A stretch of 64,000 bases of DNA from an uncultured Pseudomonadota bacterium (GTDB lineage Bacteria; Pseudomonadota; Gammaproteobacteria; Steroidobacterales; Steroidobacteraceae): positions 1 to 64,000 of the forward strand of contig CALGVD010000106.1 of the NCBI GenBank assembly GCA_937920275.1. The letters are read 5' to 3'. Both the position numbers and the translations under genes were made by a program. Below, in pieces: positions 27,533 to 36,285 of this stretch. The notes beneath the pieces were generated by a model, which searched no databases, was not told the origin of the DNA, and was given only the letters and a program-made list of their open reading frames with translations. Position 1 is the stretch's first letter. Every line of letters starts with the position of its first letter.

Positions 27533-28083
27533 GGGGCGAAGTCTTGGGCCGCCTCGGCCATCCAGCGCACGAGGTAATCCTCGAACGAGCGCCATACCTC
27601 GATGTGGAAGTCGTCCACGCCCCGGCGCCAGAGCACGATGTCGGTCTTGTTGAAGAGCGTGCGTGTGCCGCTGCCCACCGGGAAGCGGGCAGGATCGAGA
27701 TCGAGTGGGCAGCCGCAGTTCAAAAGGTCAGCGGCGAAGGCTGCAGCGAGTCGCAGGCCGACCTGACGCTGCGTCACATCCACCAAAGAATGCGCCTGAC
27801 CGGCGAGCGCCGCTTCGAGGCGGGCGCCGAGCGATGCGGCGTCTTCGAGCCACGCGATCAGCAGCCGCTCGTCGGGGCCCAGCCAGATCAGGGTCAGCGT
27901 CGTACCCTCGCCGCTGCAGCGGCCTGGCGCGTCCGCGTCGGGGATGCCAAGGGCGCGAGCCGCAGCAGCGAGCGCGGAGGGACCCCCCTGCAGCACGAAG
28001 CGCGCGGCCGGGGTCACCCGTTGCAGCCACGCGGGCGCCAGGGTCGTACCCATGCCGATGCCGGACGAAGCGGTGTCAGACAT
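27523..28083 (-). CDS. soxG: Heterotetrameric sarcosine oxidase, gamma subunit (copy 1)
   Basis: The 186-residue protein is the smallest-motif subunit of sarcosine oxidase, a truncated GcvT-like fold. Typical segments are LTLIWLGPDERLLIAW, the SLVDVTQRQVGLRLAA strand, LNCGCPLDLDPARFPVGSGTRTLFNKTDIVLWR and the final FHIEVWRSFEDYLVRWM. It helps close the central cavity of the enzyme. The gene is last in the operon dmg-dehydrogenase/soxB/soxD/soxA/soxG. It overlaps soxA by 8 bases and converges on betA with a 10-base overlap. Confidence 0.88.
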   Translation of the reverse strand: MSDTASSGIGMGTTLAPAWLQRVTPAARFVLQGGPSALAAAARALGIPDADAPGRCSGEGTTLTLIWLGPDERLLIAWLEDAASLGARLEAALAGQAHSLVDVTQRQVGLRLAAAFAADLLNCGCPLDLDPARFPVGSGTRTLFNKTDIVLWRRGVDDFHIEVWRSFEDYLVRWMAEAAQDFAPQR

Positions 28084-31000
28084 TGAGCCGCGCTCCCTTC
28101 GGGTCGTAGAACACCGGCGCACAGACCTCGACCGGGATCTCACCGCCCGGCATCGGCACATGCAGCGTCTGACCGATGCGGGCGCGACCTCCTGCGACCA
28201 CGGCGAGCGCGATCGACCGGCCGAGGGTGGCGCTCGCGTACGATGAGGTCACGTGACCGATGAGCTTCATCGGTGGCGCTTGACCCGGCACATCGACGAC
28301 CTGCGCGCCTTCCTCGAGCACCACGCGCGGATCGCGGGTCAGGAGGCCCACGAGCTGCTTGCGGTCGGGCGCGTGCATGGCGGGGCGGGCGAGGGCGCGT
28401 TTGCCGACGAAGTCGGGCTTCGCCTTGCCGATCGCCCAGGTGAGGCCGACATCGTCCGGCGTGACCGTGCCGTCGGTGTCCTGGCCGATGATGATGAAGC
28501 CTTTCTCGGCGCGCAGCACATGCATGGTCTCGGTGCCGTAGGGCGTGAGCCCGAGCGCCTTGCCGGCTTCGCAGATCGCGTCGAGCGCCGCCGCGCCTTG
28601 GTCGCTCGGGACATTGACCTCGAAGCCGAGTTCGCCGGTGAAACTGACGCGGAACAGCATCATCGGCATGCCGCGCAGCGTGCCGTGCACCACCGCCATG
28701 TGCGGCAGCGCGGCCGCCGAGATGTCGAGGCCATCGACGAGCGGCGCCAACAACTCGCGCGCGCGCGGACCCTGCACTGCGATCACCGCCCACTGCTCGG
28801 TGGTCGAGGTCAGCCAGACATCGAGATCGGTCCACTCGGTCTGCCGGTAGTCCTCCATCATCGCGAGCACGCGCGCGGCGCCACCAGTGGTCGTCGTGAC
28901 ATGGAACCGGTCTTCGGCGAGCCGCGCCACCACACCGTCGTCGTAGACGAAACCGTCGTCGCGCAACAAGACGCCGTACTTGCAGCGGCCCACCGCAAGC
29001 TTGGACCAATCGTTGACATAGAAGCGGTCCATGAAGGCGGTCGCGCCCGGACCTGCCACGACGATCTTGCCGAGCGTCGAGGCGTCGAACACGCCGCAGC
29101 CCTCGCGCACTGCACGACACTCACGCGCCACGGCGGCGTGCATATCCTCGCCCGAGCGTGGGAAGAAGCGGGCACGCTTCCACATGCCGACATCCTCGAA
29201 CACCGCGCCTTGGCGCACAGCCCAGCCGTGCATGGGCGTGCGGCGCACCGGGTCGAAGATCTCGCCGCGTGCCTGCCCCGCGAAACTCGCGAAGGTGATG
29301 GGCGTGTAGGGCATGCGGAAGGTGGTGAGGCCGACCGAGGGAACCGGTTTGCCGAGTCCGCGCGCGGCGTGGTGCAGGGCGTTGACGTTCGAGGTCTTGC
29401 CTTGGTCGGTCGCCATGCCGGTCGTCGTGTAGCGCTTGATGTGCTCGATGGAACGGAAGCCCTCGCGCATCGCGAGGTCGAGGTCCTTGAGCATCACATC
29501 GTGCTGGAAATCGACGAAGGCCTTGGGGCCGGATACGGCGGCCTCGGCGCGCGGCAGGCGACCTGCCGTGGCCGCGGTCGAGTCCTCGATGATCTCGAAG
29601 CGGGGTTCCTCGCCCGCGCAGCCTGAAGCGTTCGCCGCAGCAGCGCCCGCAGCGGCGCCGTCCTGCAGTGCGGCGGCGAGACCGGAGAGAAGACCGCGGC
29701 AAGCACCCGCCGACCGTTCGCTCTCGGCGGAGTCGCCCGGGAGATAGGTCTGCAGCGCCTCGTCGTAGCGCAGTTTGCCGCGCGACTGTGAAAAAAGATG
29801 GACGCTCGGCACAAAGCCGCCCGCCACGAGCAAGAGGTCGCAGTCGATCGAGCGTTGTCCGGTCGGTAGACCGGCGGCATCGAGGCGGCCGATCTCGACC
29901 GCAGACACATGGCCACGGCCGCGCGTCCGCAACACGCGTGCCGCGGTTTCGACGGCGATGCCGGCTTGGCGGAGCCGTTGCTGCCAACCGTCCGGTTGGG
30001 CGGGCGAGGGGTCCGGACGCAGGTCGATGATCGCTGCCACCCTCGCGCCCGCGGCCTGCATCTCGAACGCGACGCGATAGGCGCTGTCGCAGATCGTGAC
30101 GATGACCACGCGCCGCCCCGGCATCACGGCCTGTTCCTTGAGGTACCGCAGCGCAGCACCTGCGAGCATCACGCCCGGACGGTCGTTGCCCGGGAACACC
30201 AGCGGCTGTTCGATGGACCCCGTTGCGAGCACCACCTGCTGCGCGCGCACCTGCCAAAGGCGCTCGCGTGCGAGCCCTGCGGGCGGCTCGGCGAGATGGT
30301 CGGTGATGCGCTCGCTGAGGCCGAGGTGGTTATGTGGGAAGTAGCCGAAGGCGGTGGTGCGCGGCAGCAGCCTGACGCGCGGGTTCTGAGCCAGTTCGGC
30401 GATGGCCGCTGTGACCCATTCGGTCGCTGCGAGGCCGTCGATGCGCGATCGATCGTCGCAGAGCAGCGAGCCACCGAATCGCGGCCGCTCGTCGCAGAGG
30501 ATCACCCGCGCGCCGCTGCGCGATGCCGCGAGCGCCGCCGCAAGGCCCGCAGGGCCCGCACCGACGACGAGAACCTCGCAGTGCGCGTGCTGCTGCGCGT
30601 AGCGATCAGGGTCCGGTAGCAAGGGCGCTTCGCCGAGACCCGCCATGCGGCGGATCAGCGGCTCGTAGAGCTGATGCCAAGCGGTGCGTGGCCACATGAA
30701 GGTCTTGTAGTAGAAGCCTGCGGGCAGCAACGGCGAGAACAGCTCGGTCAAACGCCCGAGGTCGAAGCGCAGGCTCGGCCAGCGGTTCTGGCTGACGGCG
30801 CAGAGACCGTCGTAGAGTTCGACCTGCGTCGCACGCAGGTTGGGCGTCGAGCGCGCGGCGTCGCGACGCACGGTGACGAGCGCCGAGGGTTCCTCGGGGC
30901 CTGCCGTCATGATGCCGCGCGGTCGGTGATACTTGAACGAGCGGCCGACGAGATGCACGCCGTTGGCGAGCAGCGCCGAGGCCAAGGTGTCGCCCTGCAG

Positions 31001-31087
31001 CCCTTCGTAGGATTTGCCGTCGAAGCTGAAACGGAGTGTGCGGTCGCGGCCCACTTGGCCGCCCGTCGGCAGGCGCGCGACGCTCAT
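28076..31087 (-). CDS. soxA: Heterotetrameric sarcosine oxidase, alpha subunit (copy 1)
   Basis: The 1003-residue protein has the typical layout: an N-terminal 2Fe-2S-like fold (GDTLASALLANGVHLVGRSFKYHRPRG) without cysteine ligands, a pyridine-nucleotide-disulfide-type domain binding NAD (VLVVGAGPAGLAAALAASRSG), and a C-terminal GcvT-like THF domain (about residues 600-1000; GKIVVAGPGATAFMDRFYVND, FRVSFTGELGFEVNVPSD). The enzyme oxidises sarcosine to glycine; the methyl group leaves as 5,10-methylene-THF, or as formaldehyde if THF is absent, with H2O2. It overlaps soxD by ATGA. A second, diverged copy lies at 48202-51150. Confidence 0.93.
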   Translation of the reverse strand: MSVARLPTGGQVGRDRTLRFSFDGKSYEGLQGDTLASALLANGVHLVGRSFKYHRPRGIMTAGPEEPSALVTVRRDAARSTPNLRATQVELYDGLCAVSQNRWPSLRFDLGRLTELFSPLLPAGFYYKTFMWPRTAWHQLYEPLIRRMAGLGEAPLLPDPDRYAQQHAHCEVLVVGAGPAGLAAALAASRSGARVILCDERPRFGGSLLCDDRSRIDGLAATEWVTAAIAELAQNPRVRLLPRTTAFGYFPHNHLGLSERITDHLAEPPAGLARERLWQVRAQQVVLATGSIEQPLVFPGNDRPGVMLAGAALRYLKEQAVMPGRRVVIVTICDSAYRVAFEMQAAGARVAAIIDLRPDPSPAQPDGWQQRLRQAGIAVETAARVLRTRGRGHVSAVEIGRLDAAGLPTGQRSIDCDLLLVAGGFVPSVHLFSQSRGKLRYDEALQTYLPGDSAESERSAGACRGLLSGLAAALQDGAAAGAAAANASGCAGEEPRFEIIEDSTAATAGRLPRAEAAVSGPKAFVDFQHDVMLKDLDLAMREGFRSIEHIKRYTTTGMATDQGKTSNVNALHHAARGLGKPVPSVGLTTFRMPYTPITFASFAGQARGEIFDPVRRTPMHGWAVRQGAVFEDVGMWKRARFFPRSGEDMHAAVARECRAVREGCGVFDASTLGKIVVAGPGATAFMDRFYVNDWSKLAVGRCKYGVLLRDDGFVYDDGVVARLAEDRFHVTTTTGGAARVLAMMEDYRQTEWTDLDVWLTSTTEQWAVIAVQGPRARELLAPLVDGLDISAAALPHMAVVHGTLRGMPMMLFRVSFTGELGFEVNVPSDQGAAALDAICEAGKALGLTPYGTETMHVLRAEKGFIIIGQDTDGTVTPDDVGLTWAIGKAKPDFVGKRALARPAMHAPDRKQLVGLLTRDPRVVLEEGAQVVDVPGQAPPMKLIGHVTSSYASATLGRSIALAVVAGGRARIGQTLHVPMPGGEIPVEVCAPVFYDPKGARLNV

Positions 31088-31365
31088 CGCAGTCCCTCGG
31101 GCCGCTTTTCACCGGATTTATAGGTCGCGATGAAGCGGTCGGTGGTGGTGTCGCGAAGCGCATTGAAGAACCGTCCGCAGCCACGCGTATGCCGCCAACG
31201 CTCGGCGTGGACGCCCTTCGCATTGGTGCGCAGATAGAGGTAGGCCGCCCAATCGTCATCGCTCACCGCGGCGGGATCCGCAGGACGGGCGATGTGGGCT
31301 TCACCGCCATAGGCGAACTCGGGTTCCGGGCGTTCACCACAATGGGGGCAACGGATGAGCAGCAT
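31084..31365 (-). CDS. soxD: Heterotetrameric sarcosine oxidase, delta subunit (copy 1)
   Basis: The 93-residue protein is the zinc subunit. The four expected ligands C6, C9, H59 and C63 are all present (IRCPHCG and HTRGCGRFF), at the same positions as in the Corynebacterium enzyme. Its likely role is structural. It lies 7 bases after soxB and overlaps soxA in an ATGA. Confidence 0.92.
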   Translation of the reverse strand: MLLIRCPHCGERPEPEFAYGGEAHIARPADPAAVSDDDWAAYLYLRTNAKGVHAERWRHTRGCGRFFNALRDTTTDRFIATYKSGEKRPEGLR

Positions 31366-31372
31366 GACGGGC

Positions 31373-32632
31373 TCAGTGCGCGACGGCCGCGGCAGCGGCT
31401 TCGTCGATGAGGTGCCCTTCGCGGAAGCGGTCGAGCGTGAAGGGCGCGTTGATGGGATGCGGCTCGTCCTTCGCCATGGTCCAAGCGAAGACGTGCGCCG
31501 AGCCGGGCGTCGCCTTGAAGCCGCCCGTACCCCAGCCGCAGTTCACGAAGAGGCCCGGCACCGGCGTCTTGCCGATGATGGGCGAGCGGTCGGGTGTGAC
31601 ATCGACGATGCCGCCCCAATTACGCAGCATGCGCATGCGGCGGAACATCGGGAACAGCTCGCAGATCGCCTCGAGCGTGTGCATGTTGACGTGCAACGCA
31701 CCCCGTTGGGTGTAGGAGGTGTACGCATCGGTGCCGGCGCCGATCACGAGCTCGCCCTTGTCCGACTGGCTGATATAGGCATGGATGCCGTTCGACATCA
31801 CGACGCAGGGGAACACCGGCTTGATCGGTTCGGAGACGAGCGCCTGGAGCGGGAAGCTTTCGAGCGGGACCCGCACGTCCGCCATGCCGAGCACGACACT
31901 CGTGTTGCCGGCGGCGACCACGCCCACCTTACGGCTGCGGATGACGCCGCGGGTGGTCTCGAGCGCCTCGACCGCGCCGCCCGCATCGCGACGGATGCCG
32001 GTGACCTCGCAGTTCTCGATGATGTCGACGCCGAGCGCATCGGCGGCGCGCGCATAGCCCCAGGCGACGGCGTCATGGCGCGCCGTGCCGCCGCGGCGCT
32101 GCAACGCGGCGCCGAGCACCGGGTAGCGCAAGCCCGGGTCGATGTTGAGCGGCGGGCAGAAGGCCTTGGCGTCTTCGGGCGTCAGCCATTCGTTGTCGAC
32201 GCCGTTGCAGCGGTTGGCGTGGATGTGACGCTGCGCGACCTGCACATCGTGCACGGTGTGGGCGAGCATCATCACGCCGCGCGGCGAGAACATGACGTTG
32301 TAGTTGAGGACCTGCGAGAGGTGCTCCCACATCTTCACCGAGTGGTCGTAGAGGCGGGCGCTCTCGTCGAAGAGGTAGTTGGAACGGATGATGGTGGTGT
32401 TGCGGCCGGTGTTGCCGCCGCCGATCCAACCCTTCTCGAGCACAGCGATGCGGGTGAGACCGTGCTCGGCGGCGAGGTAATAGGCCGTCCCGAGCCCATG
32501 GCCGCCGCCGCCGACGATGATCGCGTCGTACTCGGCCTGCGGCTCCGCACGGCGCCACTGCTCGCGCCATCCCTGGTGCTTACCCAGGCTGTTCCAGAGC
32601 AGCGAGAATCCCGAGAAGCGTTGGCGTGACAT
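31373..32632 (-). CDS. soxB: Heterotetrameric sarcosine oxidase, beta subunit (copy 1)
   Basis: The 419-residue protein is the flavin subunit that performs the amine oxidation. Features are the FAD Rossmann motif DAIIVGGGGHGLGTAYYLA, RNTTIIRSNYLFDESA, and RGGTARHDAVAWGYAR, whose histidine is the expected covalent attachment site for FMN. It ends with GWGTGGFKATPGSAHVFAW. Upstream by 14 bases is the dimethylglycine-dehydrogenase-like gene; the two reactions are successive steps (dimethylglycine to sarcosine to glycine), so the operon order follows the pathway. Confidence 0.93.
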   Translation of the reverse strand: MSRQRFSGFSLLWNSLGKHQGWREQWRRAEPQAEYDAIIVGGGGHGLGTAYYLAAEHGLTRIAVLEKGWIGGGNTGRNTTIIRSNYLFDESARLYDHSVKMWEHLSQVLNYNVMFSPRGVMMLAHTVHDVQVAQRHIHANRCNGVDNEWLTPEDAKAFCPPLNIDPGLRYPVLGAALQRRGGTARHDAVAWGYARAADALGVDIIENCEVTGIRRDAGGAVEALETTRGVIRSRKVGVVAAGNTSVVLGMADVRVPLESFPLQALVSEPIKPVFPCVVMSNGIHAYISQSDKGELVIGAGTDAYTSYTQRGALHVNMHTLEAICELFPMFRRMRMLRNWGGIVDVTPDRSPIIGKTPVPGLFVNCGWGTGGFKATPGSAHVFAWTMAKDEPHPINAPFTLDRFREGHLIDEAAAAAVAH

Positions 32633-32646
32633 CGTCCGCTCCGCCC

Positions 32647-35106
32647 TCAGGCGCGCAGGTCGCCGTTGGCCGGGTCGTAGGGCGACTCGATCACCACCGT
32701 GGCGCGCTTACGCTCACCGAGGATCTCGATCGAGAGCTCCGTGCCGACCTCGGCGAACTCGGGTGCGATATAGCCGATGGCCAGGCTCTTCTGCAGCACA
32801 TGGCCGTAGTACCCGGCCGTCGCGCGTCCGACGATCCGGCCGTCTGCCGCGAACAGCGGCTCGTTGCCGAGCGGGTCGGCGTCGGTGACGCCGTGGACCT
32901 CGAGGGTGATGAAGCGGTGCGGGACGCCTGCCGCGAGCTGCTGCTCGAGTGCGGCCTTGCCGATGAAGTCGCCCTTGTTCATGCGCACGAAGCGGTCGAG
33001 TCCTGCCTCGAAGGGGGTGTAGTCGCGGGTGAGGTCGCTCCCCCACATGCGGTAGGACTTCTCCATGCGCAGCGATTCCATGGCGCGCATGCCGGCCATG
33101 CCGATGCCGAACTCCGCTCCGGCCTTGAAGAGCGCCTCGAAGAGATGGTGTGCGTACTCGATGGGGAAGTGCAGTTCCCAGCCGAGCGACCCGACGAAAT
33201 TGACGCGCAGCAGGTAGACATCGGTCGCCATGCCGACCTCGCAGACCTGACCCGTCAGCCACGGGAAGGACGCGTTGTCGAGCAGGGTGTCGGTCAGTTT
33301 CGCGAGCACATCGCGCGAACGTGGTCCGGCGAGCACGAAGCAGCCGCGTTGCATGGTGATGTTGCTGAGTTGCACCGAGCCGTCGGTCGGCAGGTGCTTC
33401 TGCAGGTAGTCGGCGTCGTAGCGCTCTGCAGCGCCGGCGCTGACCACATAGAACTCGTCCGGGCCGAGTTTGGTGATGGTGAACTCGCTGCGGATGCCGC
33501 CGCGCTTCGTGAGCGCGTGACAGAGCGCCATGCGGCCGATTTTGGTCGGCACCTTGTTGGCGACGAGGTGGTCGAGCCAAGCCTCGGCGCCGGGACCGCG
33601 CACGATGTGCTTGGTGAAGGGGGTGAGGTCGATCACGCCCGCAGCGCTGCGCAGACGGCGGCACTCGTTGCCGACATGCTCGAAGTAGTTGCTGCGGCGG
33701 AAGCTCCAGTGGTCGCGCGGCTCGACGCCCGGCGGCGCGAACCAGTTGGCGCGCTCCCAGCCATAGCGCTGGCCGAACACCGCGCCCATCCCCTTGAGTT
33801 TCTCGTAGATGGGGCTGGTCTTGAGGGGGCGCGCGTCCTCGCGTTCTTCGTCCGGGTAGTGGATCGTGAAGACGTTACGGTAGGTCTCCTCGTTCTTGCT
33901 GACCACGAACCGCTTGCTGGTATACGGGCCGTAGCGGCGCGGGTCGACCGCCAGCATGTCGATGCCGGGCTCGCCCTCGACGATCCATTCGGCGAGCTGC
34001 CATCCCGAGCCACCCGCGGCCGTGATGCCGAAGCTATGCCCTTCGCTCAGCCAAAGATTGCGCACGCCCCAAGCCGGGCCGATGAGCGGGCTGCCGTCCG
34101 GCGTGTAGGAGATCGGACCGTTCACGATGTCCTTGATGCCGCAGTGTTCGAGCGCGGGCACGCGACGCTGCGCGGCCTCGATGTGCGGCAGCAGTCGGTC
34201 CAGGTCGCCCTCGAAGAGATCCTTGCCGAACCACTCGGGCACACCGTCGACGAAACGGGCCGGTGCGCCGGCTTCGTAGGGGCCGAGGATCCAGCCCATG
34301 CGCTCTTCGCGCAGGTAATAGGATTGATCCGACTCGCGCAGCACCGCGAGTTCACGCCCGCCCGCAGCGCGGTAGGCCTTCAGTTCGGGTGATTCCTCGT
34401 AGACGATGTACTGGTGCTCGACCGGGATGGCGGGCACGTTGATGCCGAACATCCGGCCGGTCTGGCGTGCGTAGTTGCCGGTCGCGCAGACCACATGCAG
34501 GGCGGTGATCTCGCCTTTGTTGGTCTGCAGACGCCACTCGCCGGTCGGTGTGCGGCTGACGCCGGTGACCTCGGTGTGTTCGTAGATCTCCGCCCCGCGC
34601 GCGCGGGCGCCTTTGCGCAGCGCCATCGTGAGATCCGCGGGCGCGATGTGTCCGTCGTCGGGATGGTAGAGGGCGCCGACGATGGGCGGTGTGCCGTCCT
34701 TACCACCCAGCTCCACCAAGGGCCAGAGTTTCTTGACCTCTTCTGGGCCGATGACCTGGAACGGGACGCCGATGGTGTTGGCGGTGCCGCAGTACTTCAG
34801 GTACTCGTCCATGCGGTCGCGGTTGGTCGCGAGGCGCAGGTTGCCGGTCACATGGAAGCTCACATCCTGACCCGTCTCAGCCGGCAGGCGCTTGTAAAGA
34901 TCGACCGAATATTTGTGGAGTTGGCCGACCGTGTAGCTCATATTGAAGAGCGGCAGCAGCCCGGCGGCATGCCAAGTGGACCCGGCGGTGAGTTCCGAGC
35001 GCTCGAGGAGCACGACGTCCGACCACCCCTTGAGGGTGAGGTGGTAAAGGGTGCTGACGCCCACGGCGCCGCCGCCGATGACCACCACTCTGGCATGTGT
35101 TTTCAT
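32647..35106 (-). CDS. Dimethylglycine dehydrogenase-like FAD/GcvT oxidoreductase
   Basis: The 819-residue protein has an N-terminal DAO-type FAD domain (RVVVIGGGAVGVSTLYHLTL; the STWHAAGL histidine is the family's covalent FAD site), a linker domain, and a C-terminal GcvT domain (about residues 430-815; FVGSLGWELHFPIEYAHH, FIGKAALEQQLAAG). This is the layout of dimethylglycine and sarcosine dehydrogenases, which transfer the methyl carbon to THF. With soxBDAG downstream, dimethylglycine is the most likely substrate. The ATG at 35106 gives the canonical N-terminus; longer frames run into the regulator's promoter. No ribosome-binding site precedes it, and a TACACT -10 box ends 8 bases before, suggesting a leaderless message. 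Confidence 0.85.
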   Translation of the reverse strand: MKTHARVVVIGGGAVGVSTLYHLTLKGWSDVVLLERSELTAGSTWHAAGLLPLFNMSYTVGQLHKYSVDLYKRLPAETGQDVSFHVTGNLRLATNRDRMDEYLKYCGTANTIGVPFQVIGPEEVKKLWPLVELGGKDGTPPIVGALYHPDDGHIAPADLTMALRKGARARGAEIYEHTEVTGVSRTPTGEWRLQTNKGEITALHVVCATGNYARQTGRMFGINVPAIPVEHQYIVYEESPELKAYRAAGGRELAVLRESDQSYYLREERMGWILGPYEAGAPARFVDGVPEWFGKDLFEGDLDRLLPHIEAAQRRVPALEHCGIKDIVNGPISYTPDGSPLIGPAWGVRNLWLSEGHSFGITAAGGSGWQLAEWIVEGEPGIDMLAVDPRRYGPYTSKRFVVSKNEETYRNVFTIHYPDEEREDARPLKTSPIYEKLKGMGAVFGQRYGWERANWFAPPGVEPRDHWSFRRSNYFEHVGNECRRLRSAAGVIDLTPFTKHIVRGPGAEAWLDHLVANKVPTKIGRMALCHALTKRGGIRSEFTITKLGPDEFYVVSAGAAERYDADYLQKHLPTDGSVQLSNITMQRGCFVLAGPRSRDVLAKLTDTLLDNASFPWLTGQVCEVGMATDVYLLRVNFVGSLGWELHFPIEYAHHLFEALFKAGAEFGIGMAGMRAMESLRMEKSYRMWGSDLTRDYTPFEAGLDRFVRMNKGDFIGKAALEQQLAAGVPHRFITLEVHGVTDADPLGNEPLFAADGRIVGRATAGYYGHVLQKSLAIGYIAPEFAEVGTELSIEILGERKRATVVIESPYDPANGDLRA

Positions 35107-35114
35107 CCGACCAG

Positions 35115-35143
35115 AGTGTAGCCGCGGATGCCTGCGCCACCAA
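35115..35143 (-). promoter_or_regulatory. Promoter of the dimethylglycine/sarcosine operon (leaderless)
   Basis: On the minus strand TTGGTG (35143-35138) and TACACT (35120-35115) are separated by exactly 17 bases. Transcription would begin about 7 bases further, next to the ATG at 35106. The inverted repeat at 35160-35180 would then sit about 52-72 bases upstream of the start, a normal position for an activator. Confidence 0.45.
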
Positions 35144-35159
35144 TCCAAATGCGACGGTC

Positions 35160-35180
35160 AGATGTCCGAATTGGACATCT
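35160..35180. promoter_or_regulatory. Perfect inverted repeat, candidate operator of the GbdR-like regulator
   Basis: Two perfect 8-base arms, AGATGTCC and GGACATCT, flank a 5-base spacer (GAATT). The element lies between the divergent dimethylglycine operon and the AraC-type regulator and overlaps the regulator's -35 box. This arrangement suits a regulator that activates the catabolic operon while limiting its own synthesis. The link to this regulator is inference. Confidence 0.6.
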
Positions 35181-35201
35181 TCTGGCGGGCGAACCTATAC
35201 T
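35172..35201 (+). promoter_or_regulatory. Promoter of the GlxA/GbdR-like regulator (leaderless)
   Basis: TGGACA (35172-35177, five of six -35 consensus bases) and TATACT (35196-35201) are separated by 18 bases. The -10 ends 9 bases before the GTG start at 35211, so the transcript would begin within a few bases of the start codon. The -35 box is part of the inverted repeat at 35160-35180. Confidence 0.5.
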
Positions 35202-35210
35202 TGTCGCGTC

Positions 35211-36203
35211 GTGGACGACCTCCCAATCAGCAAGCGGACCTACGCGTTCCTCACCTTGCCCAATTACTCGCTGATCGCGCTCACCAACGCCATCGAGCCG
35301 TTGCGCATGGCGAACCGGGTCGCAAACCGCACCCTGTACGATTGGCACATCGTCTCCCTCAAGGGTGACCCGGCGGTCGCGAGCAGCGGCCTCCAGGTGA
35401 CCCCCACCATCGCCTTGGCTGACCTCGGCAAGGTCGACATCCTGTTCGTCTGCGGCGGCATCGATGTCCGCGACAGCGTCTCGGCGCAGCTCGCCAAAGC
35501 GCTGCGGCGCCGGGCGGACGCGGGCGGCGCCCTGGGAGCGCTTTGCACCGGTGGATACATCCTCGCGCGTGCCGGATTGTTGAACCGCTATCGGGCCGCG
35601 ATCCATTGGGAGAACGGGCACGCGCTGCGTGAGGAGTTCCCGTTGGTGGCGCTGACTTCGCAGGTCTTCACCATCGACCGCGACCGCTACACCTGTTCCG
35701 GTGGCACCGCGCCGCTCGATCTGATGTTGAACCTCATCGAGCATCAACACGGACGGCACATCTCGCACCAGGTGTCCGAGCAGTTCGTGCTGGAGCGGGT
35801 GCGCGACTCGCAAGACAGCCAGTATGTCCCGCTGCGCGCCCAACTCGGCTTCACCCACCACGGTCTCACCAAGGTCGCGAAACTGATGGAGGAGAACATC
35901 GAGAAGCCGCTGTCGCTCGATGCCATCGCAAGGCGTACCGGGTTGTCCCGGCGGCAGATCGAGCGCTTGTTCCAGCGGTACCTCCGCTGCGTCCCGAAGC
36001 GCTATTACATGGACCTGCGGTTGCGACGGGCGCGGGAGCTGCTGCTGCAGACCGCCATGCCGATCATGGAGGTCACCGCCTCGTGCGGGTTCCAGTCGCC
36101 GCCGCATTTCTCGAGGTGCTATCGACAGCATTTCGGGCGACCACCGAGCGCCGAACGGCGCCGTCCCGCCGTCGCCCAGTCGATGTCGCCACCGGGCAAT
36201 TAG
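35211..36203 (+). CDS. GlxA-family AraC-type regulator (GbdR-like)
   Basis: The 330-residue protein has an N-terminal DJ-1/GATase1-like sensor domain (residues 8-190; YAFLTLPNYSLIALTNAIEPLRMANR, and the elbow GALCTGGYILARAGLL) and a C-terminal AraC pair of helix-turn-helix motifs (residues 225-310; LSLDAIARRTGLSRRQIERLFQRY, EVTASCGFQSPPHFSRCYR). GbdR, which senses glycine betaine and dimethylglycine in pseudomonads and activates their catabolic genes, has this design. Its divergent position from the dimethylglycine operon supports the same role. Start: GTG at 35211, without a ribosome-binding site. An ATG at 35097 is in frame but lies within the opposite gene. A related regulator of another amine cannot be excluded. 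Confidence 0.82.
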   Translation: MDDLPISKRTYAFLTLPNYSLIALTNAIEPLRMANRVANRTLYDWHIVSLKGDPAVASSGLQVTPTIALADLGKVDILFVCGGIDVRDSVSAQLAKALRRRADAGGALGALCTGGYILARAGLLNRYRAAIHWENGHALREEFPLVALTSQVFTIDRDRYTCSGGTAPLDLMLNLIEHQHGRHISHQVSEQFVLERVRDSQDSQYVPLRAQLGFTHHGLTKVAKLMEENIEKPLSLDAIARRTGLSRRQIERLFQRYLRCVPKRYYMDLRLRRARELLLQTAMPIMEVTASCGFQSPPHFSRCYRQHFGRPPSAERRRPAVAQSMSPPGN

Positions 36204-36285
36204 CTGTCGCTAAAGGTAAAGTTTCCGTATCTTTCCACGCTTACCATCCCATCAAGCCATTGCGATGGCATCACCGAGGCCTGAA

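Noticed and set aside
28253..29626. 457-codon open frame antisense to soxA copy 1, and similar ones over other sox genes
   Set aside because: Each is fully contained opposite a well-supported gene and rich in His/Arg/Ala without motifs.
36204..36285. Possible cobalamin riboswitch before the corrinoid protein gene
   Set aside because: The 82-base gap is too short for a cobalamin riboswitch and lacks a B12-box-like element; only a weak GGTAA/TTACC inverted repeat is seen.
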